Shown in pieces: positions 1 to 11,711 of a stretch of DNA of 64,000 nt; the first letter of the stretch is position 1; each line of letters begins with the position of its first letter. The stretch comes from Acephala macrosclerotiorum. Lineage: Eukaryota > Ascomycota > Leotiomycetes > Helotiales > Mollisiaceae. Location of the stretch: the NCBI GenBank assembly GCA_014904845.1, contig MU119322.1, positions 1-64,000 on the forward strand, in the 5' to 3' direction. The notes below the pieces were generated by a model. That model searched no databases. It had not been told where the DNA came from and worked only from the letters and a program-made list of their open reading frames with translations. The position numbers were made by a program, and so were the translations under genes.

Positions 1-2406
1 GTAAAATAACGATTATAATTTATTTTAAACGTTTTAAATAAAATTTAAAAACGATTTAAATAAAATATTTTATTATTTATAAAATAATTTTAAAGTTCGA
101 TTTTATCGAAAGAATTTATTAATACGCGATATAATCGTATATTCGATTTATAAAATTTCTTTTATTAATATTTTAATTTTTATATATTAAATAATTAATT
201 AATTCGATTTTTAATAATAATTTTAATTTAAATTAAACGAATATATTTTCGAAAAAACTATTATTAATTATTAATATTTAATAAATAATTAGTAAAATAA
301 AAACGATTATAAATTTTACGAATTAAAAAAAATAATAACTCGTAAAATAAATATTATAATTATATTTTATTTTGATTCGTTATTAATTCGTATTAAATAC
401 GCGATTAAATTAATAATAAACAATTTTAAATTTTAATAAATATTTGTAAAATAATTTACAATTTTTTTTTATTAAATATATAAAATATAAATAAAACAAA
501 TCGATAAATTTTTTAATTTAATAAAATTATTAATTATATTATATTTTTTTTAAATTAATTAAAAATATAATATAAAAATAAATTTTATATTCATATTAAT
601 ATTTTATAATTAAAATAAAAAAAATAAACAAATAATATTTTTATTATATATTTTAAATTTTTTTTCGAATTTATTAATATTTAAAAATAATATTTTTTTT
701 AAAAAATTAAAAAATAATTTAATTTAATTTTTAATTATATAATCGTTTTAATTTTAATAATAATTATTTTTATAATAAAAAAACGATATCGATTAAATAA
801 TAATAAAAAATTATATTTTAAATTTAATATTAAAAACGATAAATTTTATTATTTTTATATTTATAATATTTTAATATTATTTAATATTTTTTTATAAAAT
901 TATATTTACGTAAAAACAATTTAATATTCATTTATTCGTAATAAAAAAAATTAAAATAATAATTTTTATAATTAATATTATTATTAATTTCGAAGTTATT
1001 AAAAACTCGTATAAAAAAACGATATTAAATTTAAAAAAAATTTTAAATTTTAACGAAATATATTCGATTATTTTCGATAAATATAAAATTAACGATTTTT
1101 ATTTAATTTAAAAAGCGGTAAAATTTAATAAAAAAAAATAATATTTAAAATATTTAATTCGATAAATTATATTTTAATATATTATAAATATAATAAAATT
1201 AATATTAATTTTAAACGTTTATTTTTAATTCAAAAAAAAAAATACGTAAATTTAATTTATATCGAATTTTATAATCGATTAATTAATATAAATTATAATT
1301 ATGAAATAAAATATTATAAAAAAATTTAAATCAAAAATCGATATTTATTTTAAAAACGATAAAAACGAAATATTTTATTTTATTTTTTTATAAAATTATA
1401 ATTAAAAACTTTTTATTAAAAAAATTAAAAATAAATTTAATAAGATTTTTTTTTAAATTAATTTTAATATTTAAAATAAATATAAAAAGAATTATAACGA
1501 ATACGTAATATATAATTTAATAATTAATTTTAAATAAATATAAATTTGAATATACGATAATAATATTTAATTTAATTACGACGATTAATAATTAAAAAAT
1601 AAATCGATTTTTATAATATTAAATAAATTTTAATTAAAAAATTAATTTTTATAAAATAATTAAATAAAATCGAAAGTAATTTAAATTATAATTACGAAAA
1701 AGTTTATATTTAAAAAAAAATAATAAAAAGTATTTATAATAAAAAAAGTCGTTTTAATTATTGAATATTTTAATTTTATATTAAATTATATAATATTATT
1801 TAAAAATTAATATAATTACTATTTATTAAAATTATTATTTTATAAATTATAATATTTTTTAATTTAAAAATATTAAAAACGAATTAATCGATTATATTTT
1901 CACTAGCGTATATATTTTTATTAACGTATAAATTTTTACTAGCGTATAAATTTTTATTAGCGTATATAAAACGTATTAAAATATATACGTTATTAATAAA
2001 AAAAATTAAATTTTATTTTTTAAAATAATAATAATTTTTTTAAGTTTATTATTATTATTAATAATTGTTTTAAATTTAAATATTAAAAATTTAAATATAT
2101 AATAATTATATTATACGCGTTATTAATAAATCGTTAATACTATTAATAATCGATTAATTAAAAAATATTTTTATTAATATATTAATATTAAATATAAATA
2201 TAATATTAATTATATTATTAATATATTTTTAAATATTAAAAATAAAATAAAAAAAATAAAATAATATATAAAATTATTAACGTTTAATTATTATTATTAA
2301 ATATATTATACGTTTATAAAAAATAAATTCTAATATAAAATAATTATTATAATTAATATATTTATTATATAATTATTTTAATAAAATTTAAATATTAATT
2401 TTTTTT
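1..2406. repeat. RIP-saturated AT-rich DNA, unassigned
   Basis: The stretch is almost entirely A and T. Nearly every remaining C is followed by G, the pattern of saturated C-to-T mutation that spares CpG. No open frame of useful length exists, and trial translations of its least degraded parts (about 1,080-1,450) did not give a family I could name. It lies outside the outer Copia element, whose target duplication begins at 2,407. It is probably further decayed transposon sequence; this is inference. Confidence 0.7.
1902..1970. repeat. Short tandem repeat, 18-bp period, about four units
   Basis: Units begin at 1,902, 1,920, 1,938 and 1,956. Each follows the pattern AYTARCGTATAWATTTTT. Differences between the first three units are mostly C/T or G/A, as expected after RIP. 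The fourth unit degenerates after about 13 bases. Function unknown. Confidence 0.6.
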
Positions 2407-2411
2407 ATAAT
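2407..2411. repeat. Target-site duplication of outer Copia element, low-coordinate copy
   Basis: The five bases ATAAT abut the outer element's LTR here and recur exactly at 16,773-16,777, abutting the other LTR. In such AT-rich DNA a chance match is possible. However, the LTR ends were set independently by the limits of the repeat similarity and by TA...TA termini (TG...CA after C-to-T mutation). Confidence 0.6.
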
Positions 2412-2607
2412 TAAAAATATTTATTACTAGTAATAAATTAAAAACGAAATAAATAAATAAACTAAATAATTCGTTAATTAATTATAAATTGTAAATTTAA
2501 TAAACGCGTAAAAATTAAAAAATATAATTTTAACTTTAGTACAAACGGCGCTAGTCCCGATCTGGCCTAGTATCGCACGTGACTACTAAATTAATATTGT
2601 ATTTATA
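2412..2607 (-). repeat. LTR of outer Copia element (3' LTR in element orientation)
   Basis: It aligns without gaps to 16,577-16,772 (constant offset 14,165), and the differences I saw are transitions. A GC-richer island at about 2,541-2,585 has survived in both copies while everything around it is nearly pure A/T. Ends are TA...TA, consistent with mutated TG...CA. Confidence 0.8.
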
Positions 2608-2954
2608 TTAATAGTTTTTTTTTTGTAATAAAAATTAATTCAGTTTAATTATTTAAAAAACGTTATTATTATTTTTTTATTATAATTCGTTAATATATAA
2701 AACTTATTAATATTTTAATATAAAAATTATATAATTAAACTTTAAAAATAATACTAATAAACTAGTATTATTTTCGAAGTTCGTCGAGAATTATAAACGT
2801 CGAAATTAAAATAATTTTTTTTTTTTTTAATTTTATAAATTAAATAATTATAGAATTCGAAATATAACGTAAAAAATTTTATTTTTTTATTTTTTTTTAA
2901 TAAGTATTTTTTTTAGTTTTTTACGCTATTTTTATTGTTTTCTTTTTTTTTAAT

Positions 2955-3391
2955 TTATTTTTTTATTCGAATTTTAAAATAGTTCGTATTTAAAAACTTT
3001 TTTAAAATTTTATTAAATATTAATTTTATTATAATATTTATTAAATTATTTTAATCGTTAATTTATCGAATTTTTTATAATTTTTTACGTTTATACGATT
3101 AATAAAAAATTATAATATCGATTATAAAACGCTTTTTTTTAATCGTTTTTAATTTAATTAAATATTTGTATAACGAATATAAATTTATATAAACAATTAT
3201 TAAAATTTTAAAAAAATCGAATTATTAAATAATTATATTAATAATAAATTCAATTATAATTATTATATCGATTTTTTTTATTATATTATATATTTTAAAA
3301 ATTAAAATATTTTTAATAATACGTTTATTTTTAATAAAATTATAATAAATAAATAAAAATTTAATTTCGAATTTTTTATCGTTTAATTAAC
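2955..3391 (-). pseudogene. Outer Copia pol: C-terminal part of RNase H
   Basis: The minus-strand translation has in-frame stops but keeps the family's order of motifs: a CTDS-like segment, then LVKL-like, an EKR..IDI stretch, an RQSYxRR-like stretch and an IR-stop-IN segment where the family has IRW. It ends at a stop at 2,957-2,955. The N-terminal part of the same domain lies more than 6 kb away at 9,780-9,695 because the inner element is inserted between them. It cannot encode a protein. Confidence 0.75.
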
Positions 3392-3396
3392 GTTTA
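3392..3396. repeat. Target-site duplication of inner Copia element, left copy
   Basis: GTTTA here matches ATTTA at 9,690-9,694. The single G/A difference is the change RIP would make. It marks the insertion point within the outer element's RNase H. Confidence 0.55.
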
Positions 3397-3625
3397 TATC
3401 GATTCAATCATATAATTACTTAAACGATCGATTAAATAATTTTAATTATAATTTTTATTGCTTTTGACAATAATTGTTTTAACGTTTACTCTTTAATCTT
3501 ACGTTCACTCTATTTAATTATATAGATAAAGAAATGCCTCTTCTAAGAAAAAACAAACAAAATTGAATTATTAATACTAAATTAAAATCTTAGTATTTCG
3601 TAATTTGTTTTCGAACGTTTTAATA
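3397..3625 (+). repeat. 5' LTR of inner Copia element
   Basis: It is the same length as the 3' LTR at 9,461-9,689 (229 bp), with no gaps or transversions in the alignment. Both begin TATC and end AATA, mutated from a TG...CA type. The primer-binding site should follow at about 3,626 but is too altered to name the tRNA. Confidence 0.85.
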
Positions 3626-4599
3626 CTAATTAATAATTGAACTCGTTCGATTATAAAATAGTAAAATTACTTACGAAAAAATAGCAATTAAATAAAATCA
3701 ATCGAACAAAAAAACTCAAATTATACGCAATTTATTAATTCAATTAAACGTAAAAAAAAATAGTTTTTATTTGTATTAAAAAAAATTACTAAATTTTTAA
3801 AAAATATTACGATTTTATATTCACTTTATTTTTCTCGATTTAAAATTAATTGATTTTCTATTTTACGTTTTATCGCGTATTAACAACGAGTATTTTATTG
3901 TAATTTGTTGAATAATACTAAAAATAATTTTTACGAATTTAATACAAAAACTCGTCGAATTAATATATTTATCGAATACAATACGACTCGATAAAATACT
4001 TTTCGAAAATACGATTATATTTTTTTAAAATACAATTTTAATTAAAAAAAAGTTTTTTTATTATTTTTTTTATTTCTCGATTCGATATAATATATATTAG
4101 AATAAATATAGAATTTTAAAGCGAGAAATAATCGAGATTATAGATTATAAATAGAATATAAAAAAGTTTTTTTAAAATGAACAAAAGAAATATTTGAAAA
4201 AAAAAAAAATAAAAATACGAAAAAAAAACTATATAAAGTTTTGTAAATAAACGAAATATAAATATCGAAAAAACGATTTATTAAAATTTTAAAAATATTA
4301 ATAAATATTGCAAATAAAAAAAAAACAATCAAAGTAATCGTATAAAAAAATTATAGAAATAAATTTAATAAAAAATTTTAATTTATAAAAAAATACAATC
4401 GATTTAAAAATAAAACAAATTTAAAAATTAGCGTTTTTCGTTATTTTTATCGAGAAAATTAAAAAAATAATATTAGTATTTTTGAACTTCTTTTTTCAAT
4501 TACTAAGATTTGCTACAAAACTTTTTATAGAGTAAATAACGTTATTTGAATGTATAATATTTCAAAAACAATTTTAAAAGCGTAATAAAATATTATTAT

Positions 4600-6790
4600 T
4601 AGATTTGTTACTAAAAAACGAAAACTCGAAATAAAATTCGTCGTTTTTATTATTATTAGAAATTGAAAAATTGCTAAAAGATTTTAATCGATCAATATAT
4701 AATTTCGATCGCGAGAATCAAATAATATTTAGTCTCGATAAAGAATTAATTATTCTTATAAAAATTTATAATAACAAATTCAAATACTACGAAAAAAAAA
4801 ATTCATTAGATATATTTATATAAATATTCGAAGATTTATATTCGAAAATAAGCGTTAAATTTGAGAATTATCGTAACGTGTTTTCGATTATATTTATCGA
4901 CGAGATTAACGAGTTTTATTATTAGAAATTCGCTGGAAAAAGTTTGCTTTTCGATAGAATAATTGAAATTGTAAAATCGAACTTTGAGATTGAAAAACGT
5001 CGAAATAAAATATTCAATTAATAGAATACGATTATACTCGCGTTAATTCGAATACAAAACTTAAATAAAACGACTTTTGAATACTTCGAGATATTGCGTT
5101 AAAAATTAATTCAAAAATGCGAATAAAAACTATTATACGAGATAAGTTTTACTACGTTTATCAAAACGTATTAAAATATTATTAAGCGCTTTTTTGATTT
5201 TCATCGAATTTTTAAGCGATATACGAAAACGTTTATAACGCGATTTTATTTTAAGCGAAAATAAAAACAATTTTTAAGATTTTTATAATCGGAAAAAAAG
5301 AAGTTTATTAAAATATAATCAAATTATATTTCGTAGACTATAAATATTACGACAAAAATACTCGATATAATAATCGAATTAATTACAAAAAATTGATAAT
5401 ATATTAAAACGAAAAAAAGTATTTCGTTTATAAAAACTCAAATTGTTAAAATACTCGTTATACGCTAGAAAAAAGAAAAAAAGCGTACGACGATTTTAAG
5501 AAATTGAAATTATTCGATAAAAATAAAATAATTCAATTTATAATTAAATTCGAAAAATTAAATTTTAATATTACTAAAAAATACGAATAATTCGTCGTTG
5601 AATTTATTAGAAAAAAAGATTTATACAAAAACGATATCACGCGATCGATTAATTATTTTATAATATTTTATAGTACGATTAATAAATTTAAAATCATTGA
5701 ATTATTTGATCGCTAATCAATTTATTATACGATATCGAGTATTGTAATACAATTGAGATCGTTTTCAATATTTATTAATATAGAAACGTATTTAACGAAT
5801 TACTACGTATTAAATGTTTTTATAAGTATTATAATCGATATTAGTATTGTTTAATAATCGATTGTTGACGAAAATTAATATTTGATTTTTTAACGAATTC
5901 GAAACGTTAAATTAAACGAATTTAAAATTGAAAAAGTAATAATTAAATTTAAAATCGATGAAATTTTATTTCTTAAGATTATTAATATCGATATATTAAT
6001 TAAACGTATTACGTTTTACGTGGTTTTAATAGATATACTTTTTTTATTATATTTTCAAAATATAAACAAATTGCGAATTAAATTCGATAATTTTAATAAT
6101 ATATTTATTTAAAATAAACGATATATATTTATTATTAAAGTATTTGAATATCTTTAAATGTTATTTAATTTACTCGAAAATTTGATTTATAGTAATTATA
6201 AAATTTCTACAACAAAAACCGATTTTATTATTTATTATTTGATTAAAACGAAATTCAAACGATTATATAAACGTTTTAAACATTTATTGATCGCTAAATT
6301 CGTACGAGTATTAAAACGTAAAAAACATTTTACGAATTTCGAAGAAATTAAAAAAATGACAAAATTCTATTAATAATATTAAATGAATAATAAATCTTTC
6401 GATTGTTTTAAGTTTATATTGTACAATGATTATAATTTCAATTATTCTATTTATTTAAACGTATTGTAAATCGACGAAAAGTCAATATTTTAAATTATAA
6501 ACGAAATTATAATATTTTAAATCGTGAAATTCTTTGTAAATATATTAATAAAAAAAGTATAAAACGTTTTTCGAGCGTATTAAATTGATATTTATTTTGA
6601 ATTATTAATATTTGTTATTTATAATTTTAGAACGAATTTCAATTTTAAAGAATTTCGCGATAATATTAAAAGTATAAATATTGATTCGAAGATTATATCG
6701 ATAGAAGTTTATAATTCGATTAGTTTAATAGAGAAGTACTATACTCTATTGAAGTGTGCGTATAATATATTATTTTGAGAATTTTTTGAT
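4600..6790 (+). pseudogene. Inner Copia gag - protease - integrase remnant
   Basis: The start is approximate. In one frame, gag similarity is readable from about 4,960. A zinc knuckle at 5,417-5,461 has its first two Cys and its His as Tyr (TGT to TAT, CAT to TAT) and a stop where the family has Trp after the third Cys. A protease DTG-like motif reads D-I-S at 5,837-5,845, and the downstream FHVV.ADTPFLL-like block is at about 6,008-6,050. The integrase zinc-binding region is at about 6,240-6,373. The first catalytic Asp of the core is kept near 6,473, the second is Asn in the VHDAG-like motif at about 6,615, and the Glu of the V-E-R-Y motif is retained near 6,730. Stop codons are interspersed throughout. 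Confidence 0.8.
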
Positions 6791-7253
6791 TTGCGAAAAG
6801 AAAAACGATTTTAAATAGCGATTAAAACAATTAATAATATAATAAGATCGAATAATATTATTTTTATATTTTTTATTTTCGACGCTTATTTTCGAATATT
6901 ATAATAGAACGTACTTATAGTATTAATTATTACTAAAATTAAAGTAGTAAAAAGTGCAATAATCGCGATTTAAAAATATTATATTATTCGTTAAATTAAT
7001 AACGTTTTACGAATAAAAAATAGTCTACGAAATTATTATTTGATTAATTTATTTTTAAATTCAAATGTATTTATTTGAAAAAAAAAACAAAAAATAAAAA
7101 GAATTGTATACGTTTTTAGTAATAAATAGAGAAATATATTAATTACAATTATTAAATAAATTAAAAAGTTTTTACAATATTACAATAAAACTATTTTATT
7201 AAAATTTCGAGTAATTCAAAAAATAATCAAAAAATTATTTATTAAAAGAAAAT

Positions 7254-9083
7254 TTGCTAAAAAATTTAAATTTAAAATTAAACTTTTTTAGAAAAAATTT
7301 AAAAATAAAAAAAAACATATTTAATTTATTTCGTTCGATTGAAAAAACTTCGTATATTTCGAAAAAAAATTTACGTTTATTTCGAATTATAATAAAAATC
7401 TTTTTTTACATTTCTAATTTCGATAAATATATTTATATAATAATTTGTATAAATATAAAAGTTTTTAAAGTTTATTTGATCGAGAAAAAGACTAAAAATA
7501 AGCAATTGTTTATAAATTTTTACGTAAAAAAAATTATTATTATTTTAAGCGATTTATTTGTAATTTTTCGTAGAAAAAAAATTAATAAATTAATCGCGAA
7601 AAAAGTCTTTAAATTGATTTTTAATAACTCGAAAAAAATTAATAATCAATAAATTTTCGATTCAAAATTAATAAACGAGATCAAAAGTATAGAAATAATA
7701 ACTTTATACGAGAAATCTCGTTTTATAATTCAAATATTTAACGATAAAAATAAAAAAACAATACTAATTCAATCTTCGATTATTTAACGCGTTAATTAAC
7801 GAATTATCGTCGCTTTAATTTTATTTTTTAAATTTAAAAAAACTAGTTTTTATTTAAAAAATATTATTTAAATATATATACAATTAATAATTTTATTAGT
7901 ACGTATTATTTTCATTAGACTTTTAAAAGAAATAACGAATAAACTTTCATTGAATATCGTTTTCAAAGTAATTAAATTTCTTTATAAAGTTTTGAAAACG
8001 AGAATGTATTAATATAAAACGTATAATATTTACTATAGAAACAAACTTTCAATAGAATTTTTAATTTTCGATTTTTGTTTATTTATTACGAAAAATAACT
8101 ATATTTTATTCGAGATAATCGATATATAAATCGACGATACGTTTATCTTAAGAAATTAAGTTTTTATAGAATTAAAGAACTTTAAATTGCAAAAAATCAA
8201 ATTACTAATTAAGTTTATAGAATTCTTTACGCTGGATATTTTTTTATTATTCAATAGATGTAAATTAGTAATAAATAAAACTGGAAATAGAATTGTACTT
8301 TCGCAAAAAAAGTAAAATAAACGTTTAAATCTAATTAATTCGAAATTAGACTTTTATAAGTAGACGTACTTCGAGTAACGTACTCGAAAAGTATATATTA
8401 GTTCTATTTACCAATCGGAAATTGCGTATAATATATCGACGGTAGTTTAATACTAATATCTCGAAAAAAGGCAAATTGCAATACTAAATAAGCGATTATA
8501 ATAGTAGATAGATAATCTCGATCGTAGACTTCGATTTTTTTGTTTAGATTTACATTCAATGAAATTTTTCGTCTTTGTAAACGGTTCTTTTACTATAAAT
8601 AAAGATTTCAATTCGCAGATCGAGTATATCGTCGTTTTTGATAATGAGACTTATAGCGATAGACAATTCGATTTACGGAGCAATTTATTCTACTAAAGTT
8701 CAACGAAGTACAAAAAAGTTACTCGTACTATTTTAGTTTTTGAGTTATACGCAATAACAGTAAAAATCGATATAAGAATCTCGATTTCTACTATTTTTAA
8801 TTTTATTATGAAGCGATTCGAGTTGAATCCAGTTCTCGTAGTTATTTGCATCGATTCTTTCTTTTTCTACGAGTACATAGTCAAACTCGGTATTACTAAG
8901 GAGAAGTGTCTTATAATCGATATTATAATCATCAGACAATCGTATAAACGCAGAGAATTCTCGGAGATTCGATAGATTACTAGGGATAGTAATCCAATTA
9001 ATACTATAATCAAGTTCAATACTAATAAGGCATTTAAGTCGCTCGTTAGTACTAATCGCTTTAATGTCAAAGTACAGAGATGA
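7254..9083 (+). pseudogene. Inner Copia reverse transcriptase - RNase H remnant
   Basis: An open stretch at 7,254-7,652 belongs to the same frame. The RT entry motif (EIK...PYEKSRLVIQ-like) reads well at 7,677-7,735, followed by an ILIQSS-like and a QRLI-like segment. RNase H is very clear at 8,559-9,083: an F-V-NGSF-NKD start, SSTK.KKVTR, an ELYA block, VVICIDS, LVKLG-like, IDI...RQSY.RRE and an SNP segment. The in-frame stops at the HW-SS, IR-W and VQR-W positions all replace an expected Trp codon (TGG to TAA, TAG or TGA), as RIP would do. The apparent antisense frame at 8,745-9,089 is a shadow of this domain. Confidence 0.85.
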
Positions 9084-9460
9084 GTGCAATGTCTCGAAAC
9101 CTAGAAATCAATCAATGAAAGCGAGAATAGTAAAAAGAGCGATCATTGAAAAAAACAGTACTAAAAAGAAAGACGTGTAATTATTATTTTAGTGTTTTTG
9201 GTGTTTTTCGATATTTTCGGTGTTTTTAAGAATAAAGTTTTCGATTGACTCGAAGATTATAAATATCGAGTTTAAAAGAATTTTTTTAAGTTTGATTTGA
9301 TCGATCAAATATTACAATACGTAACGACGACTAGTTTACGATCAGATTTTCTTTTAGTATTTAGTAACGAAATAGCGCGTTAGCAATCGTAGTAGTACTT
9401 TTTTTTGTATCTAGTTTACGAGTTGGAAAAAGCGTCTTTTTTCAAAAAAAAAATTACTAG

Positions 9461-9689
9461 TATCAATTCAATTATGTGATCGTTTAAACGATCGATTAAA
9501 TAATCTTAATTATAATCTCTATTGCTTTTGATAACAACTGTTCTAACGTCCATTTTTTAATCTTACGTCCACTCTATTTAATTATATAAATAGAGAAATG
9601 CTCTTTCTAAAAAAAAACAAATAAAATTGAATTATTGATACTAGATTAAGATCTTAGTATTTCGTAATTTGTTTTCGAACGTTTCAATA
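9461..9689 (+). repeat. 3' LTR of inner Copia element
   Basis: Partner of 3,397-3,625. An A-rich tract lies just upstream at about 9,443-9,453, near the expected polypurine position. The flank at 9,690-9,694 (ATTTA) is the right copy of the target duplication. Confidence 0.85.
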
Positions 9690-9694
9690 ATTTA
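9690..9694. repeat. Target-site duplication of inner Copia element, right copy
   Basis: ATTTA against GTTTA at 3,392-3,396; a single G/A transition separates them. Confidence 0.55.
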
Positions 9695-9780
9695 TTTATT
9701 AGAATAAATTTATATTTAATTTAAAAATTAAAATTTTTATTATTTATAAATAAATTATTAATAAAAACGAAAAATTTCAT
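9695..9780 (-). pseudogene. Outer Copia pol: N-terminal start of RNase H
   Basis: The minus strand from 9,780 reads MKFFVFINN...NNKNF, the same opening as the inner element's RNase H (MKFFVFVNGSF.INKDF). The similarity stops at the target duplication of the inner element and resumes at 3,391. This places the insertion inside the RNase H domain. Confidence 0.75.
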
Positions 9781-9782
9781 TG

Positions 9783-11701
9783 TAAATAAATCGAAAATAA
9801 TATATTTAAATTTTCGATTTAAATTTTTAATTTATTATTTAATATAATAATTTTTTTTTTATTAAATTTTAATATTAAATAGTAATATATAAATCGAAAA
9901 CTGTTTTAAATTAGTAAATTATAATAATATAAATTTTTTTAATTTATTATTTTTAATATTTAATTTAAAAATTAAATAATTTAATATTTATTAATTTAAT
10001 TTTTTTATTTTAATTTTTTTATTATAATTGAATCGTATTTTTAAATTGAATTAAAATATATTTATTAGAAATTAATAATATTTTTAGTATAAAAGTTTTT
10101 TTAAATTTAATTAAAAATTTAATTTTATTAAATTCGTTTTTTTCAAGAGTAAAATTTTTTTTTTTATTAAAATAAACGTATTATCGATTTATATTTTAAT
10201 AATATTAAAAAGTTTTTTAATAATTATAATTAAAAAATAAAAATTATATATTGATATAATTATAAATAATTTTTTTTTATAATATTTATAATACGTAATT
10301 TATTAATATATTTTTATTTTTGTAATTTTATATAAAAACTTTAAAATAATTATAATTATATTTAATAAATATAAATAGTAAATTTTTTTCGATAAACGTA
10401 TTAAAATAAATCGTTAAAAGTTTATTATAAATTGAATATAAATTTAAATAATATTATGAAATTATATTTTAATTTTTTTATTTGAAAATTAAATTAAAAA
10501 AAGTATTAAAATAATAATTAATCGTTGATTAATTTTTTAAATTATCGAGAATTACATAAAAAAAAATTTTTTTTTATTATTATTATATTTTTAAATTACT
10601 AATTTCGATTTCTCGAAAAGAATATTAATAATTTTATTTTTAATCTCATTAATTAATTTCGAATTAAAAATTCGAATTTTAATATATTTATTAAAATTAT
10701 ATTAAATAAAATTAAAAAAAAATTTTGTAATTAAATTATCGATTTTTTTTTTTAAAAATACTTTGAATAATTGTTTAAAAATTATAATTATATTTTTTTT
10801 TTATAGTTTTAATAATAGTTTTATATTGTTTTTTTTTTATTTATTATAAAAATTATAAAAATTTTAATTTTTTCAACAATAATAATAAAAAATTAATCGT
10901 TGAAATTTTTATAATTTTTTTTATCGTTTTCAATAAAATTATAACGTTTATTTTATTTAAATTTTTTATTACGTACGTTTTTATTTTATAATTTTTTTAA
11001 ACGTTTTCAATTACGCTTTTTAATTAGTTTTTCGTTTATTTCGTTCGATTAAAAAAATAAAAAAGTTTTTTTTTAATTAAAAAATAATAAAAAAAATTTT
11101 TAATTTTTTTTAATTATTTTTTTAATTATTAACTCGATTATAAACTTTTAATATTTCTTTTTTTATATAATAAAATTTAACGATTATTAAACGAAAATTA
11201 ATCGATTCGTAAAATATATTGATTATATATATATTTTTATTTATTATTAATAATTGATATAATTTTTTTTATTTGCTTTTTTTACGTTAAACGTATACTT
11301 TTAATAATATTAATAAATCTAATATAAACTTTGTATTTGAATCGTTTTTTATTATAAACGCATTATTAATTTAATATTAAATATATAAACGATATATTTT
11401 TTTAATAATTAATAACAATAATATATCGTTATTAATTATTTTAAAATAAGTTTTAAAAACTAATAATATAAATATAATATCGTTCGATTTTATCGAATTA
11501 TTAATAATTTTAATTATTATTTATAAAATTATATTTTTATTAATTTATTTTTCGATTAATTCGTCGTAAATAATTTCATAAATTCAATATAATAAAATAT
11601 AATATTTTTTTATTTTTTTTATATTATTATAAACTTTGACGAATATTTTTTTAATTTTAATCGCTATTATTTTAACGTTTTATTGAAATTTTATAAACGA
11701 A
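9783..11701. repeat. Copy A of a 1,919-bp near-identical direct repeat flanking the N gap
   Basis: Every base from 9,783 to 11,701 recurs at 11,712-13,630 with offset 1,929. The only mismatch I found by eye is G at 10,899 against A at 12,828. Copy A ends exactly at the Ns and copy B begins directly after them. It carries RT and the C-terminal integrase part of the outer Copia element (minus strand). See the finding on assembly redundancy. Confidence 0.95.
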
Positions 11702-11711
11702 NNNNNNNNNN
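11702..11711. other. Assembly gap (ten Ns)
   Basis: Ten N characters join two copies of the same sequence. A fixed length of ten suggests a placeholder rather than a measured gap. Confidence 0.95.

Larger units (their letters stand above)
3397..9689 (+). mobile_element. Inner Ty1/Copia LTR retrotransposon, RIP-degraded, plus strand, 6,293 bp
   Basis: Two 229-bp LTRs (3,397-3,625 and 9,461-9,689) align without any gap. They differ at about 30 positions, all C/T or G/A. Between them, plus-strand frames give gag with a zinc knuckle (about 5,417-5,461), an aspartic protease region (about 5,837-6,080), integrase (about 6,240-6,790), reverse transcriptase (about 7,677-8,400) and RNase H (8,559-9,083), the Copia order. 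Gag, PR and IN share one frame; RT and RH share another, so at least one indel lies between about 6,790 and 7,254. This element is visibly less mutated than its host element and keeps more non-CpG cytosines, so it is younger. Confidence 0.88.

Noticed and set aside
4138..4332. 64-aa minus-strand frame rich in Phe/Ile
   Set aside because: Composition artefact of AT-only DNA near the gag side of the inner element; no family similarity.
8745..9089. 114-aa open frame on the minus strand within the inner Copia element
   Set aside because: It is antisense to the clearly recognisable Copia RNase H on the plus strand. It stays open because RIP turned plus-strand Trp codons, not this strand's codons, into stops.
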